DNA of 10,669 bases from Zoogloeaceae bacterium (GCA_031267345.1 JAIRZG010000131.1:1-10669); one strand, 5' to 3'; positions 1-6,944 are shown, numbered from the stretch's first letter. Program-made: numbers and translations. Notes: generated by a model from the sequence alone, not told the origin.

Positions 1-103
1 CTACGAAAAAACGCATCGAAGCTACATGGCCTTGGTGATGATTGCCTCAGCCATTATCGCTTTCCGAAAGGTGAAGGGGAAAATGAATATTATTTACGGA
101 TAA
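1..103 (+). CDS. IS5-family transposase, C-terminal fragment (cut by window edge)
   Basis: The reading frame beginning at base 2 gives 33 residues and a TAA at 101-103. It opens with YEKTHRSYMALV and continues into a hydrophobic stretch ending in FRKVKGK. A Tyr-Glu-Lys motif followed by a hydrophobic helix and a basic end is typical of the extreme C-terminus of IS5-family DDE transposases. The catalytic residues lie outside the window, so activity cannot be judged. The family call rests on this short tail and on the IS-like end just downstream (about 104-127), which resembles the ends of the complete element at 7829-8692. The tail differs from that of the second element, so this is a related but distinct IS. 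Confidence 0.6.
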   Translation, partial: YEKTHRSYMALVMIASAIIAFRKVKGKMNIIYG

Positions 104-127
104 GTCCTAAACATCTAAACAGGTTTT
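1..127 (+). mobile_element. Right end of an IS5-family insertion sequence (partial)
   Basis: The transposase tail is followed by about 24 bases ending in AAACAGGTTTT (117-127), then TA (128-129). Read inward from 127 the end is AAAACCTGTTTAGATG. The complete element at 7829-8692 has right-end sequence AGAACCTGTTTTAAAA next to TA, so both share the CCTGTTT core at the same distance from a TA. The boundary at 127 is inferred from that analogy. The left end and the other TA copy lie outside the window. Confidence 0.5.
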
Positions 128-147
128 TAACGGAATCTCATGCTTCG

Positions 148-177
148 GCCCGGCAAGGAAAGGATTGGACGCCGGGC
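148..177 (+). other. Inverted repeat in the hisC upstream region
   Basis: GCCCGGC (148-154) and GCCGGGC (171-177) form a perfect 7-bp stem with a 16-base loop. No T-run follows, so it does not look like an intrinsic terminator. The 104-219 gap otherwise holds the IS end and no convincing promoter for hisC; no clear -35/-10 pair was found. Its role is unknown. Confidence 0.3.
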
Positions 178-219
178 GCGTGATACCATTTTGTCCTTTC
201 ACGTCCGCCACGGAATGTC

Positions 220-1338
220 ATGAGTGCATACTGGAGTCGTATTGTTCGAGACCTTGTTCCCTATACGCCGGGCGAGCAGCCCAAACTTGATCGGCTGATC
301 AAGCTCAACACCAACGAAAACCCTTATCCGCCCGCGCCCGGCGTCGTCGCCGCCATTCAGGGCGAACTGGGCGCAGACGGGGAGCGCTTGCGCCGCTATC
401 CCGACCCGGAAGGCGAGGCGCTGAAAGCCGCCATCGCCCATTATTATCGGCAGTTCGGCATCACGCGCGAACAGGTGTTTCCCGGCAACGGCTCCGACGA
501 AGTGCTGGCGCATGTTTTTTATGCGCTCCTCAAACACGAGCAGCCCCTGCTGTTTCCCGACATCACGTACAGCTTTTATCCGATTTACTGCAAGCTCTAT
601 GACATCGACTTCGAGTGTGTGCCGCTGGCGGACGATTTTTCCATTCGCATCGAGGATTATCTCGAACGCGATTCGGCGCAAATTGGCGGCGTCATTTTTC
701 CCAATCCCAACGCGCCCACCGGACGCGCCCTTGCGCCCGACGCCATCCGCGCCTTGCTGCGCGCCCATCCAGAGCGCGTAGTGGTCATTGATGAAGCCTA
801 TGTCGATTTCGGCGCGGAAAGCGCCCTGGCGTTGGCGCGCGAATATCCGAATCTAGTGGTGGTACAGACTTTTTCCAAATCGCGCGCGCTCGCCGGATTG
901 CGCGTCGCCTTCGCCATCGGTCAGCCGGAATTGATAGCCGGACTCGAGCGGGTCAAAAACAGCTTCAACTCCTATCCGCTTGACCGTCTGGCGCAGGCGG
1001 GCGCCATCGCCGCGCTGGCGGATAACGCGCACTTCGAGCGCACCCGCGCCGCCATCATGCAAAGCCGCGCAGCCCTCACCCGCCAACTCGCCGCGCTGGG
1101 ATTTGTCGTCATCCCTTCCGCCGCGAATTTCATTTTCGTCCGTCATCCCGAGCACGCCGCCGCCACGCTGGCGCAAGCCTTGCGCGAGCAGCGCATCATC
1201 GTGCGTCATTTCCGCCAGCCGCGCATCAGCAAATACTTACGCATCAGCATCGGCACGCCGGAAGAATGCGCGGCGCTGGTCGCAGCCTTGCAAAATTTTG
1301 TCTCCCCATCCAAAAGCAGAAAGGAAGTCGCCTCATGA
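220..1338 (+). CDS. hisC: Histidinol-phosphate aminotransferase
   Basis: This 372-residue PLP enzyme of aminotransferase fold type I should interconvert histidinol phosphate and imidazole acetol phosphate in cytosolic histidine synthesis; many relatives also act on aromatic amino acids. Visible motifs are the N-terminal KLNTNENPYPP (about 28-38), GNGSDE (89-94), PNPNAPTG (161-168), DEAYVDF (191-197), the Schiff-base lysine in TFSKSRALAGLR (Lys220), and YLRISIGT near the C-terminus, whose Arg342 should bind the substrate carboxylate. HisC is usually about 350-370 residues, so it is complete. The ATG at 220 puts the conserved N-terminus in place; its ribosome site (CGGAAT) is weak. The opening MSAYWSRIVRDLVPYTPGEQPK matches a subtype different from the HisC usually linked to pheA/tyrA. 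It overlaps the nitroreductase start by ATGA, implying translational coupling. Exact substrate preference cannot be read from the sequence. Confidence 0.92.
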   Translation: MSAYWSRIVRDLVPYTPGEQPKLDRLIKLNTNENPYPPAPGVVAAIQGELGADGERLRRYPDPEGEALKAAIAHYYRQFGITREQVFPGNGSDEVLAHVFYALLKHEQPLLFPDITYSFYPIYCKLYDIDFECVPLADDFSIRIEDYLERDSAQIGGVIFPNPNAPTGRALAPDAIRALLRAHPERVVVIDEAYVDFGAESALALAREYPNLVVVQTFSKSRALAGLRVAFAIGQPELIAGLERVKNSFNSYPLDRLAQAGAIAALADNAHFERTRAAIMQSRAALTRQLAALGFVVIPSAANFIFVRHPEHAAATLAQALREQRIIVRHFRQPRISKYLRISIGTPEECAALVAALQNFVSPSKSRKEVAS

Positions 1339-2033
1339 ATACTATCCCCGCCCAAATCGAAGCCGTCGATGCCGTCCTGCGCTCGCGTCATTCCATGCGC
1401 CGCTACCTGCCCACGCCAATACCGCAACCGCTCGTCGCCGAAATCCTCGAACTCGCCGCCCGCGCCCCTTCCGGCACCAATGTGCAGCCGTGGAAGGTTT
1501 ACGCCCTGGCGGGCGAAGAACGGCAGAAACTTTCTCAGGTTATCGTCGAGCAATACAATCAGGGCAGGAAGGAAGGGCGCGAATTCGATTATTATCCGCA
1601 GGAATGGGGCGAACCTTGGCTCAGCCGCCGTCGCAAGGTCGGCCTCGAACTCTACCGCCTCATCGGCATTCCCAAGGGGGACAAGGAAAAAATGCACACA
1701 CAGACCGCGCGCAACTACCTGTTTTTTGACGCGCCCGTCGGCCTGATTTTTACCATGCACCGCCAACTCGGACGCGGCATGTTTCTGGATTACGGCATGT
1801 TCCTTGGCAACCTCGTTACCGCCGCGCGCGCGCGCGGACTGGATACCTGTGTGCAAAACGCCTTCGCCGACTACCACAACACCATTCGCAAACATCTGGA
1901 CGTCCCCGACGACGAACTCCTCGTCTGCGGCGTGGCGCTGGGCTACGCTGACCCGAACGCGCCGGAAAACACGCTCATTTCCGAACGCGAACCGGTGACG
2001 GGTTTTGCTTCCTTTCGTGGTTTTCAAGCCTGA
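1335..2033 (+). CDS. Nitroreductase-family FMN oxidoreductase
   Basis: This 232-residue protein belongs to the nitroreductase family: FMN-dependent, usually dimeric cytosolic enzymes that use NAD(P)H to reduce nitroaromatics, quinones or flavins. Seen here are the N-terminal FMN-binding stretch RSRHSMRRY (16-24), the family signature APSGTNVQPW (44-53), LDYGMFLGNLVTAARARGLDT in the middle, and the C-terminal GYADP (203-207). The start is the ATG at 1335, which overlaps the hisC stop as ATGA and has AAGGAAG seven bases upstream. An in-frame ATG at 1266 lies inside hisC, lacks family similarity ahead of the overlap, and was rejected. Coupling to hisC suggests co-expression but does not show a role in histidine synthesis. 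The natural substrate is unknown. Confidence 0.9.
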   Translation: MNTIPAQIEAVDAVLRSRHSMRRYLPTPIPQPLVAEILELAARAPSGTNVQPWKVYALAGEERQKLSQVIVEQYNQGRKEGREFDYYPQEWGEPWLSRRRKVGLELYRLIGIPKGDKEKMHTQTARNYLFFDAPVGLIFTMHRQLGRGMFLDYGMFLGNLVTAARARGLDTCVQNAFADYHNTIRKHLDVPDDELLVCGVALGYADPNAPENTLISEREPVTGFASFRGFQA

Positions 2034-2071
2034 ATGTTCGGCATTCCCGTTTCCACAAGGATGGCAAGGTA

Positions 2072-2938
2072 ATGACAAATGCGCGGCGGTTCCACGCGAT
2101 ATGTCCTGCTGTTCTCGTGATCCTGCTTGTCCTGCCGTCCGCCAGTCACGCCTGGAACGCGGCAGGTCATCGCCAGATCGCCGCGCTTGCCTGGGAAGTC
2201 ATGACGCCGACGACGCGGCGGCAGGCGGTGGCGTTGCTGCGTCAGCATCCCGATTACCCGCGTTGGCGAAAACGCCAGCAGGAAAACGACCCCGATTACG
2301 GCATCTTTCTGGAAGCCAGCATTTGGGCGGATGAAATTCGCGGCGACCGCCGGTTTTATGGCGGCAGGGACGCCCCCACGCCCCGGCTCCCCTGTTTTCC
2401 CGACATGCAACGGCATGGCGACTGGCATTATCGCGATCCGGGCGGCGGCGAAATCGACAGCCGTCTGGCGCGGTTCGCGCATGATCTTGCGCACGGCGCG
2501 CGCGCCGAAAAAATCTACGCCCTGCCCTGGCTGTTGCATCTGGTCGGCGACATTCATCAACCCCTGCATACCGGCGGCAGAAATGATCGGGGCGGCAACC
2601 AGTTTTATGTCCGCGTTCCCGCCGCAAAGCGCAAAAAGCCGCAAACCCTGCATGGTTATTGGGATGATCTGCCCGGCCCCTCCGGTCAGCGCGGCGCGGC
2701 GCTGAAAAGTCGGGCGGACTTCCTGCGCCGTCTGCCGTCGCCTTCTTCCGCAGAAGCCGTTGGCGACATCCGCCGCTGGTATGACGAAAGCCGCACCCTG
2801 ATTGCCCGCGAGGTTTACCCGCCTCGCCGCGACGCGACCCTTGACGCCAACTTTCACCGCCGCGCCCAACACCACGCCGACCTGCGTCTGCGCGCCGCCG
2901 GTGCGCGTCTGGGACGCTGGCTGAATTATTTGTTGTAA
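2072..2938 (+). CDS. Secreted S1/P1-type zinc nuclease
   Basis: This 288-residue protein belongs to the S1/P1 nuclease (phospholipase C-like) family, which degrades single-stranded nucleic acids and often has 3'-nucleotidase activity using three zinc ions. An N-terminal signal peptide is clear: basic residues, a hydrophobic core VLVILLVL, then SHA just before Trp28, so cleavage would expose Trp28 as the new N-terminus, as the family requires for zinc binding. All nine ligands expected from nuclease P1 appear with the right spacing: Trp28, His33, Asp87 (WADEIR), His119 (DWHY), His156 and Asp160 (LLHLVGDIHQPLH), His166, His194 and Asp198 (LHGYWDD). It lies 38 bases after the nitroreductase stop and probably shares its transcript. 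It should act in the periplasm or outside the cell, plausibly scavenging nucleotides or phosphate. Substrate preference is not determinable here. Confidence 0.92.
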   Translation: MTNARRFHAICPAVLVILLVLPSASHAWNAAGHRQIAALAWEVMTPTTRRQAVALLRQHPDYPRWRKRQQENDPDYGIFLEASIWADEIRGDRRFYGGRDAPTPRLPCFPDMQRHGDWHYRDPGGGEIDSRLARFAHDLAHGARAEKIYALPWLLHLVGDIHQPLHTGGRNDRGGNQFYVRVPAAKRKKPQTLHGYWDDLPGPSGQRGAALKSRADFLRRLPSPSSAEAVGDIRRWYDESRTLIAREVYPPRRDATLDANFHRRAQHHADLRLRAAGARLGRWLNYLL

Positions 2939-2976
2939 CGCACCGACGGGCGATTTGCCGGAACTGTGTTTTGTTG

Positions 2977-3006
2977 TTGCGCTTTTTGAAAAGCTGCGGT
3001 TATAAT
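2977..3006 (+). promoter_or_regulatory. Promoter of the rplC ribosomal protein operon
   Basis: A perfect -10 box TATAAT lies at 3001-3006, with TTGCGC (2977-2982) as the best -35 at 18-base spacing. Transcription would start near 3012-3014, giving a leader of about 80 bases before rplC. The -10 box sits inside the perfect inverted repeat at 2988-3018. This is the only convincing promoter upstream of the ten ribosomal protein genes in the window. Confidence 0.7.
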
Positions 3007-3018
3007 GTGCAGCTTTTC
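2988..3018. promoter_or_regulatory. Perfect 10-bp inverted repeat around the rplC -10 box
   Basis: GAAAAGCTGC (2988-2997) is the exact reverse complement of GCAGCTTTTC (3009-3018). The 11-base spacer contains the TATAAT box. Most of the repeat lies upstream of or at the expected transcription start, so it would act as DNA, for instance as an operator, rather than as an RNA hairpin. No regulator can be named from the sequence. Confidence 0.5.
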
Positions 3019-3020
3019 GG

Positions 3021-3052
3021 GGGTGGCGTCTTCACGCTACCCGTTTCGTTTG
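3021..3052 (+). terminator. Attenuator-like hairpin in the rplC leader
   Basis: GGGTGGCG (3021-3028) pairs with CGCTACCC (3035-3042), eight pairs including one G-U, closed by the loop TCTTCA. The T-rich tail GTTTCGTTTG follows directly. In the predicted transcript it starts about ten bases from the 5' end, which fits a transcription attenuator or ribosomal protein binding site. E. coli controls its S10 operon through L4 acting on a leader, but no direct similarity to that leader is claimed. The T-run is imperfect, so termination strength is uncertain. Confidence 0.4.
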
Positions 3053-3095
3053 TCCATCTGCCCGCCAATCGTAGCGGACGATGAGGAGAATAAAC

Positions 3096-3734
3096 ATGAG
3101 TCTAGGCCTTGTTGGTCGCAAGGTGGGCATGACTCGCATCTTTGCCGAGGATGGCGCGTCCATTCCCGTCACGGTGCTGGATGTGTCCAACAATCGCGTG
3201 ACCCAAGTCAAAACGCCGGAAACCGACGGCTATGCAGCCGTGCAGGTGGCCTTCGGCGCGCGCCGCGCCTCTCGCGTCATCAAGCCCCTTGCCGGACATG
3301 TAGCCAAGGCGGGTGTGGAAGCCGGGCATGTCCTGAAGGAATTCCGCGTTGAACCCGATCAGCTTGTCAGCTTCAAGCCGGGCGACGTTGTGGCGGTCAC
3401 CATTTTCGCTGAAGGCCAGAAAGTCGATGTTGCCGGTGTTTCCATCGGCAAGGGCTTTCAGGGCGGCATCAAACGCCATAATTTCAGATCCAATCGCGCT
3501 TCGCATGGCAATTCCGTCTCCCACAACGCGCCTGGCTCCATCGGCATGGCGCAGGATCCGGGTCGGGTGTTTCCGGGCAAGCGCATGGCTGGTCACATGG
3601 GCGCGGCGACCGCGACGCAGCAAAGCCTGACCGTGGTGCGCGTCGATGCCGAACGCCAGCTTCTGCTGGTCAAGGGCGCGGTTCCCGGTTCCAAAGGCAG
3701 CGACGTTATCGTGCGTCCCGCCGTGAAAGTTTAA
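3096..3734 (+). CDS. rplC: 50S ribosomal protein L3
   Basis: L3 is an early-assembling 23S rRNA-binding protein whose long central extension reaches towards the peptidyl transferase centre. The 212-residue product starts MSLGLVGRKVGMTRIF, contains the conserved GKGFQGGIKRHNF block (about 118-130), the extension with GSIGMAQDPGRVFPGKRMAGHMG (148-169), and ends in the usual VIVRPAVKV. The glutamine that PrmB methylates in E. coli is replaced by Met151, as is usual in betaproteobacteria. The start at 3096 has AGGAG seven bases upstream; an in-frame ATG at 3081 overlaps that ribosome site and was rejected. It is the first gene of the ribosomal block here. rpsJ, which normally precedes it, is missing; the upstream gene is a nuclease. 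Confidence 0.97.
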   Translation: MSLGLVGRKVGMTRIFAEDGASIPVTVLDVSNNRVTQVKTPETDGYAAVQVAFGARRASRVIKPLAGHVAKAGVEAGHVLKEFRVEPDQLVSFKPGDVVAVTIFAEGQKVDVAGVSIGKGFQGGIKRHNFRSNRASHGNSVSHNAPGSIGMAQDPGRVFPGKRMAGHMGAATATQQSLTVVRVDAERQLLLVKGAVPGSKGSDVIVRPAVKV

Positions 3735-3743
3735 GGAGCCGAC

Positions 3744-4379
3744 ATGGAACTGAAAGTCATCAATCAACAAGGTCAGGCCGCTGATCCGTTGCAGGTCTCC
3801 GATACATTGTTCGGGCGCGATTACAACGAGGCGCTGGTGCATCAGGTCATTGTCGCCTATCAGGCCAATGCCCGCGCCGGTAACCGTCAGCAAAAAACCC
3901 GCGCTGAAGTCAAGCACACCACCCACAAGCCGTGGAAGCAAAAAGGCACCGGTCGCGCCCGTGCAGGCGCTTCCTCCGGCCCCATCTGGCGTGGTGGCGG
4001 TCGCGCTTTCCCGAATTCCCCGACGGAAAATTTCACCCAGAAAGTGAACAAGAAAATGTTCCGTGCCGGCGTGGCGTCCATTCTTTCCGAACTGGTGCGC
4101 CAGGAGCGTCTGGTGGTGGTCGACTCGCTCGCTTTTGAAGCGCCCAAGACCAAGCTGTTCATCCAGGCGTTGAAAGGCATGGGGCTTTCGGAGCGTCTGC
4201 TGGTGGTCACGGGACAACATCAACTGGTCGAAAACGAAAACCTGTACCTTTCCTCGCGCAATTTGCCGGAGGTGCTGGTGCTGGAAGCGCAGGAAGCCGA
4301 TCCGGTGTCCCTGGTGCGTTTCCCGCGTGTGCTGGCGACAAAAAACGCCATCGCCAAATTTGAGGAGATGTGGGCATGA
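3744..4379 (+). CDS. rplD: 50S ribosomal protein L4
   Basis: L4 binds 23S rRNA, and its extended loop lines the peptide exit tunnel near the macrolide site. In E. coli it also represses its own operon by acting on the S10 leader. The 211-residue product carries the loop KQKGTGRARAGASSGPIWRGGG followed by FPNSPTENF, and the globular core ends with RVLATKNAIAKFEEMWA. It is about ten residues longer than the E. coli protein, within the range of betaproteobacterial homologues. The Shine-Dalgarno AAGGAG overlaps the rplC stop codon (TAAGGAG), and the gene ends in an ATGA overlap with rplW, so translation is tightly coupled on both sides. If L4 autoregulates here, the target would be the leader at about 3012-3095 (inference). 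Confidence 0.97.
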   Translation: MELKVINQQGQAADPLQVSDTLFGRDYNEALVHQVIVAYQANARAGNRQQKTRAEVKHTTHKPWKQKGTGRARAGASSGPIWRGGGRAFPNSPTENFTQKVNKKMFRAGVASILSELVRQERLVVVDSLAFEAPKTKLFIQALKGMGLSERLLVVTGQHQLVENENLYLSSRNLPEVLVLEAQEADPVSLVRFPRVLATKNAIAKFEEMWA

Positions 4380-4678
4380 ACCAGGAACGTCTGATGCAGG
4401 TGCTGCTCGCGCCACAGGTCTCCGAAAAAGCCACCTGGGTCGCCGACAAGCGCAATCAGGTCATATTCCGCGTTGCCGCCGATGCGGCAAAACCGGAAAT
4501 CAAGGCCGCGGTTGAACTGTTGTTCAAGGTCGAGGTGGAAGCCGTACAAGTCCTGAACGTCAAGGGCAAGGTCAAGCGTTTCCGTCAGGCCAAGGGAGTG
4601 AGAAAAGGCTGGAAGAAAGCGTTTGTCTCGCTGAAAGCCGGTCAGGAAATCAATTTTGTGGAAGGGGGGAACGTTTAA
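4376..4678 (+). CDS. rplW: 50S ribosomal protein L23
   Basis: L23 sits at the mouth of the peptide exit tunnel, where trigger factor and the signal recognition particle dock. The 100-residue product has the conserved LLAPQVSEKAT start, NQVIFRVA, the VELLFKVEVEAVQVLNVKGKVKRF segment, and a basic KKAFVSLK end. The start is the ATG at 4376, which overlaps the rplD stop as ATGA and lies eight bases after GAGGAG. A second in-frame ATG at 4370 is only two bases from that site and is unlikely. The stop at 4676-4678 is immediately followed by the rplB ATG. Confidence 0.96.
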   Translation: MNQERLMQVLLAPQVSEKATWVADKRNQVIFRVAADAAKPEIKAAVELLFKVEVEAVQVLNVKGKVKRFRQAKGVRKGWKKAFVSLKAGQEINFVEGGNV

Positions 4679-5506
4679 ATGGCCCTCGTCAAAGTCAAGC
4701 CAACTTCGCCCGGTCGTCGCGGCGTTGTCAAGGTTGTCCATGAGCATCTGCACAAGGGCAAGCCCTTTGCCGCGCTGGTGGAAAAACAGTCCGTCAAGGC
4801 GGGACGCAACAACAACGGGCGCATCACCGTGCGTCATCAGGGTGGCGGTCACAAGCAGCATTACCGCGTGATTGACTTCAAGCGCGACAAGGATGGCATC
4901 CCCGCCAAAATCGAGCGCATTGAATACGATCCCAACCGTTCCGCGCACATTGCGCTTCTCTGCTATGCCGATGGCGAGCGTCGTTACATCATCGCCGCCA
5001 GGGGCATGGAAGCCGGACAGCAGATCGTCAGCGGCGCGGAAGCGCCGATCAAGCCGGGCAACGCCTTGCCGATTCGCAACATTCCCGTGGGCGCGACCCT
5101 GCACTGCGTGGAAATGCTGCCGGGCAAGGGTGCGCAGATGGCGCGCGCCGCCGGCTCTTCCGTGCAGCTTCTGGCGCGGGAGGGCGTCTATGCCCAACTC
5201 AGATTGCGCTCCGGCGAAATTCGCCGTGTGCATATTGAATGCCGCGCCACCATTGGCGAAGTCGGCAACGAAGAAAACAGTCTGCGGAAAATCGGCAAGG
5301 CGGGCGCGAACCGCTGGCGCGGTATCCGTCCGACGGTGCGCGGCGTGGTGATGAATCCGGTTGACCACCCGCACGGCGGCGGCGAAGGCAAGACTGGCGA
5401 AGGCCGTGTGCCGGTCAATCCCTGGGGGCAGCCGACCAAGGGCTACCGCACCCGCAACAACAAACGCACGAACAACATGATCGTGCAACGTCGTCACAAG
5501 CGTTAA
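4679..5506 (+). CDS. rplB: 50S ribosomal protein L2
   Basis: L2 is a large primary 23S rRNA-binding protein needed for subunit association and peptidyl transferase activity. The 275-residue product has the usual length and architecture: an OB-fold region with NNNGRITVRHQGGGHKQHYR, a central SH3-like region, and the C-terminal MNPVDHPHGGGEGK motif whose histidine corresponds to the functionally important His229 of E. coli L2, followed by the basic NKRTNNMIVQRRHKR tail. The ATG abuts the rplW stop with no gap; a GGAAGGGGGG run before it serves as the ribosome site. No disruption is visible. Confidence 0.97.
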   Translation: MALVKVKPTSPGRRGVVKVVHEHLHKGKPFAALVEKQSVKAGRNNNGRITVRHQGGGHKQHYRVIDFKRDKDGIPAKIERIEYDPNRSAHIALLCYADGERRYIIAARGMEAGQQIVSGAEAPIKPGNALPIRNIPVGATLHCVEMLPGKGAQMARAAGSSVQLLAREGVYAQLRLRSGEIRRVHIECRATIGEVGNEENSLRKIGKAGANRWRGIRPTVRGVVMNPVDHPHGGGEGKTGEGRVPVNPWGQPTKGYRTRNNKRTNNMIVQRRHKR

Positions 5507-5519
5507 GGGGTAAGAGAAT

Positions 5520-5795
5520 ATGGGACGTTCCGTTAAAAAGGGCCCGTTTGTCGATGCCCACCTGCTGAAAAAAGTCGATGCCGCGCGTAGCGGCAAGGAC
5601 AAGCGACCGATCAAGACCTGGTCGCGCCGCTCCACCATTCTGCCGGATTTTGTCGGCCTGACCGTTGCCGTGCATAACGGCAAGCAGCACATTCCCGTCT
5701 ATGTGACGGAAAACATGGTCGGCCACAAGCTGGGCGAATTTTCCCTGACCCGTACCTTCAAAGGGCATACGGGCGGCAAAAAAGCGAAGAAATAA
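5520..5795 (+). CDS. rpsS: 30S ribosomal protein S19
   Basis: S19 binds the head of the small subunit with S13 and contacts the A-site region. The 91-residue product starts MGRSVKKGPFVDAHLLKKV and carries the conserved KTWSRRSTILPDFVGLTVAV and HIPVYVTENMVGHKLGEF blocks, then a lysine-rich end. Its length matches the E. coli protein. It is 13 bases after rplB, with purine-rich sequence (AAGGGG and AAGAGAA) before the ATG. Its stop overlaps the strong AAGGAGG ribosome site of rplV. Confidence 0.97.
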   Translation: MGRSVKKGPFVDAHLLKKVDAARSGKDKRPIKTWSRRSTILPDFVGLTVAVHNGKQHIPVYVTENMVGHKLGEFSLTRTFKGHTGGKKAKK

Positions 5796-5804
5796 GGAGG
5801 CTGC

Positions 5805-6134
5805 ATGGAAACGATAGCAACCCTGCGCGGTGTGCGCCTCTCTGCCCAGAAAGGCCGCTTGATTGCCGATCTGGTGCGCGGCAAGCCGATAGGCAGCGCC
5901 CTGAACATTCTGGCCTTCTCGCCGCAAAAAGGCGCGGGCATCCTCAAAAAGGTGCTGGAATCCGCCGTGGCGAACGCCGAGCACAATGATGGCGCTGACA
6001 TTGACGAACTGAAGGTCAGGACCATTTATGTGGAAAAAGGCACGGTGCTGAAGCGGTTTACCGCGCGCGCCAAGGGTCGTGGCAACCGGATATCCAAGCC
6101 GACCTGCCATATTTATGTGACTGTCGGAAACTAA
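5805..6134 (+). CDS. rplV: 50S ribosomal protein L22
   Basis: L22 binds several 23S rRNA domains, and its beta-hairpin lines the exit tunnel, where changes give macrolide resistance. The 109-residue product shows the conserved LRGVRLSAQKGRLIADLVRG start, the VANAEHN segment, the hairpin region AKGRGNRISKPTCHIYVTV, and normal length (110 in E. coli). The Shine-Dalgarno AAGGAGG (5794-5800) overlaps the rpsS stop and is the strongest in the block. No insertion or deletion is obvious in the hairpin. Confidence 0.97.
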   Translation: METIATLRGVRLSAQKGRLIADLVRGKPIGSALNILAFSPQKGAGILKKVLESAVANAEHNDGADIDELKVRTIYVEKGTVLKRFTARAKGRGNRISKPTCHIYVTVGN

Positions 6135-6143
6135 GGAGCTGGC

Positions 6144-6944
6144 ATGGGACAGAAAATTCATCCGACAGGCTTCCGCCTTTGCGTCACGCGCGACTGGGAT
6201 TCCCGTTGGTTCGCCAACAGCAAGGATTTCCCCGCTATGCTCGCCCAAGACGTGATGGTTCGTGAATACCTGAACAAAAAACTGAAACACGCTTCCATTG
6301 GTCGCGTCTTGATCGAGCGTCCGGCCAAGAACGCGCGCATCACCGTGTTTTCCGCCCGTCCGGGTGTGGTGATCGGTAGAAAAGGCGGCGATATCGACGT
6401 GCTGAAAAATGATCTGAAGCGCATCATGGGCGTACCGGTGCATGTTTCCATCGAGGAAATCCGCAAGCCGGAAACCCACGCGCAACTGATCGCCGATTCC
6501 ATCGCGCAACAACTGGAAAAGCGCATCATGTTCCGTCGCGCCATGAAGCGGGCGATGCAAAACGCCATGCGTCTGGGCGCGCAGGGCATCAAAATCATGA
6601 GTTCCGGTCGTCTGAACGGCGCGGAAATCGCCCGCACCGAGTGGTATCGCGAAGGCCGTGTGCCGCTGCACACCCTGCGCGCCGACATCGACTACGGCAC
6701 CTCCACCGCCGAGACCACCTATGGCGCCATCGGCATCAAGGTGTGGGTGTACAAGGGCGAAATGCAGGCGCGCGGCGAACAGTCCGAAGCAGAAGCGCCG
6801 ATCGGCGTACCGGACGCGCGCCGTCCGCGCCGTCCGCGCGGCGAACAGGCGCCGGAAGGCGACAAACCGCGCGCCCCGCATATGGATAAAAAACCCGGCG
6901 AAACCAGAACGCCCGGCAAGCGTGTAAGAAAGGCAGGTGCTTGA
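6144..6944 (+). CDS. rpsC: 30S ribosomal protein S3
   Basis: S3 lies at the mRNA entry tunnel of the small subunit and contributes to mRNA helicase activity. The 266-residue product has the conserved start MGQKIHPTGFRLCVTRDWDS, a type II KH domain with VIGRKGGDIDVL (GxxG at 78-81), and the C-terminal S3 domain including LNGAEIARTEWYREGRVPLHTLRADIDYG. It is about 33 residues longer than E. coli S3 because of a low-complexity, charged, Pro/Arg-rich tail from about residue 213 (RRPRRPRGEQAP and onward, ending in RVRKAGA). A 9-bp tandem repeat, GCGCCGTCC twice at 6818-6835, encodes part of it. Such tails are usual in betaproteobacterial S3. The Shine-Dalgarno AAGGAG overlaps the rplV stop. Confidence 0.97.
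   Translation: MGQKIHPTGFRLCVTRDWDSRWFANSKDFPAMLAQDVMVREYLNKKLKHASIGRVLIERPAKNARITVFSARPGVVIGRKGGDIDVLKNDLKRIMGVPVHVSIEEIRKPETHAQLIADSIAQQLEKRIMFRRAMKRAMQNAMRLGAQGIKIMSSGRLNGAEIARTEWYREGRVPLHTLRADIDYGTSTAETTYGAIGIKVWVYKGEMQARGEQSEAEAPIGVPDARRPRRPRGEQAPEGDKPRAPHMDKKPGETRTPGKRVRKAGA

Noticed and set aside
148..177. The GC-rich hairpin before hisC as an intrinsic terminator.
   Set aside because: The loop is 16 bases and no T-run follows the stem.
220..1338. hisC as the broken-off partner of aroA-cmk from an ancestral pheA-hisC-tyrA-aroA cluster.
   Set aside because: The N-terminal sequence of this HisC belongs to a different subtype from the pheA-linked one, and no pheA or tyrA sequence is found nearby.
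3052..3080. A second hairpin in the rplC leader (GTC..GAC and CGC..GCG arms).
   Set aside because: Only short interrupted pairing of 3-4 bp; not distinguishable from chance.
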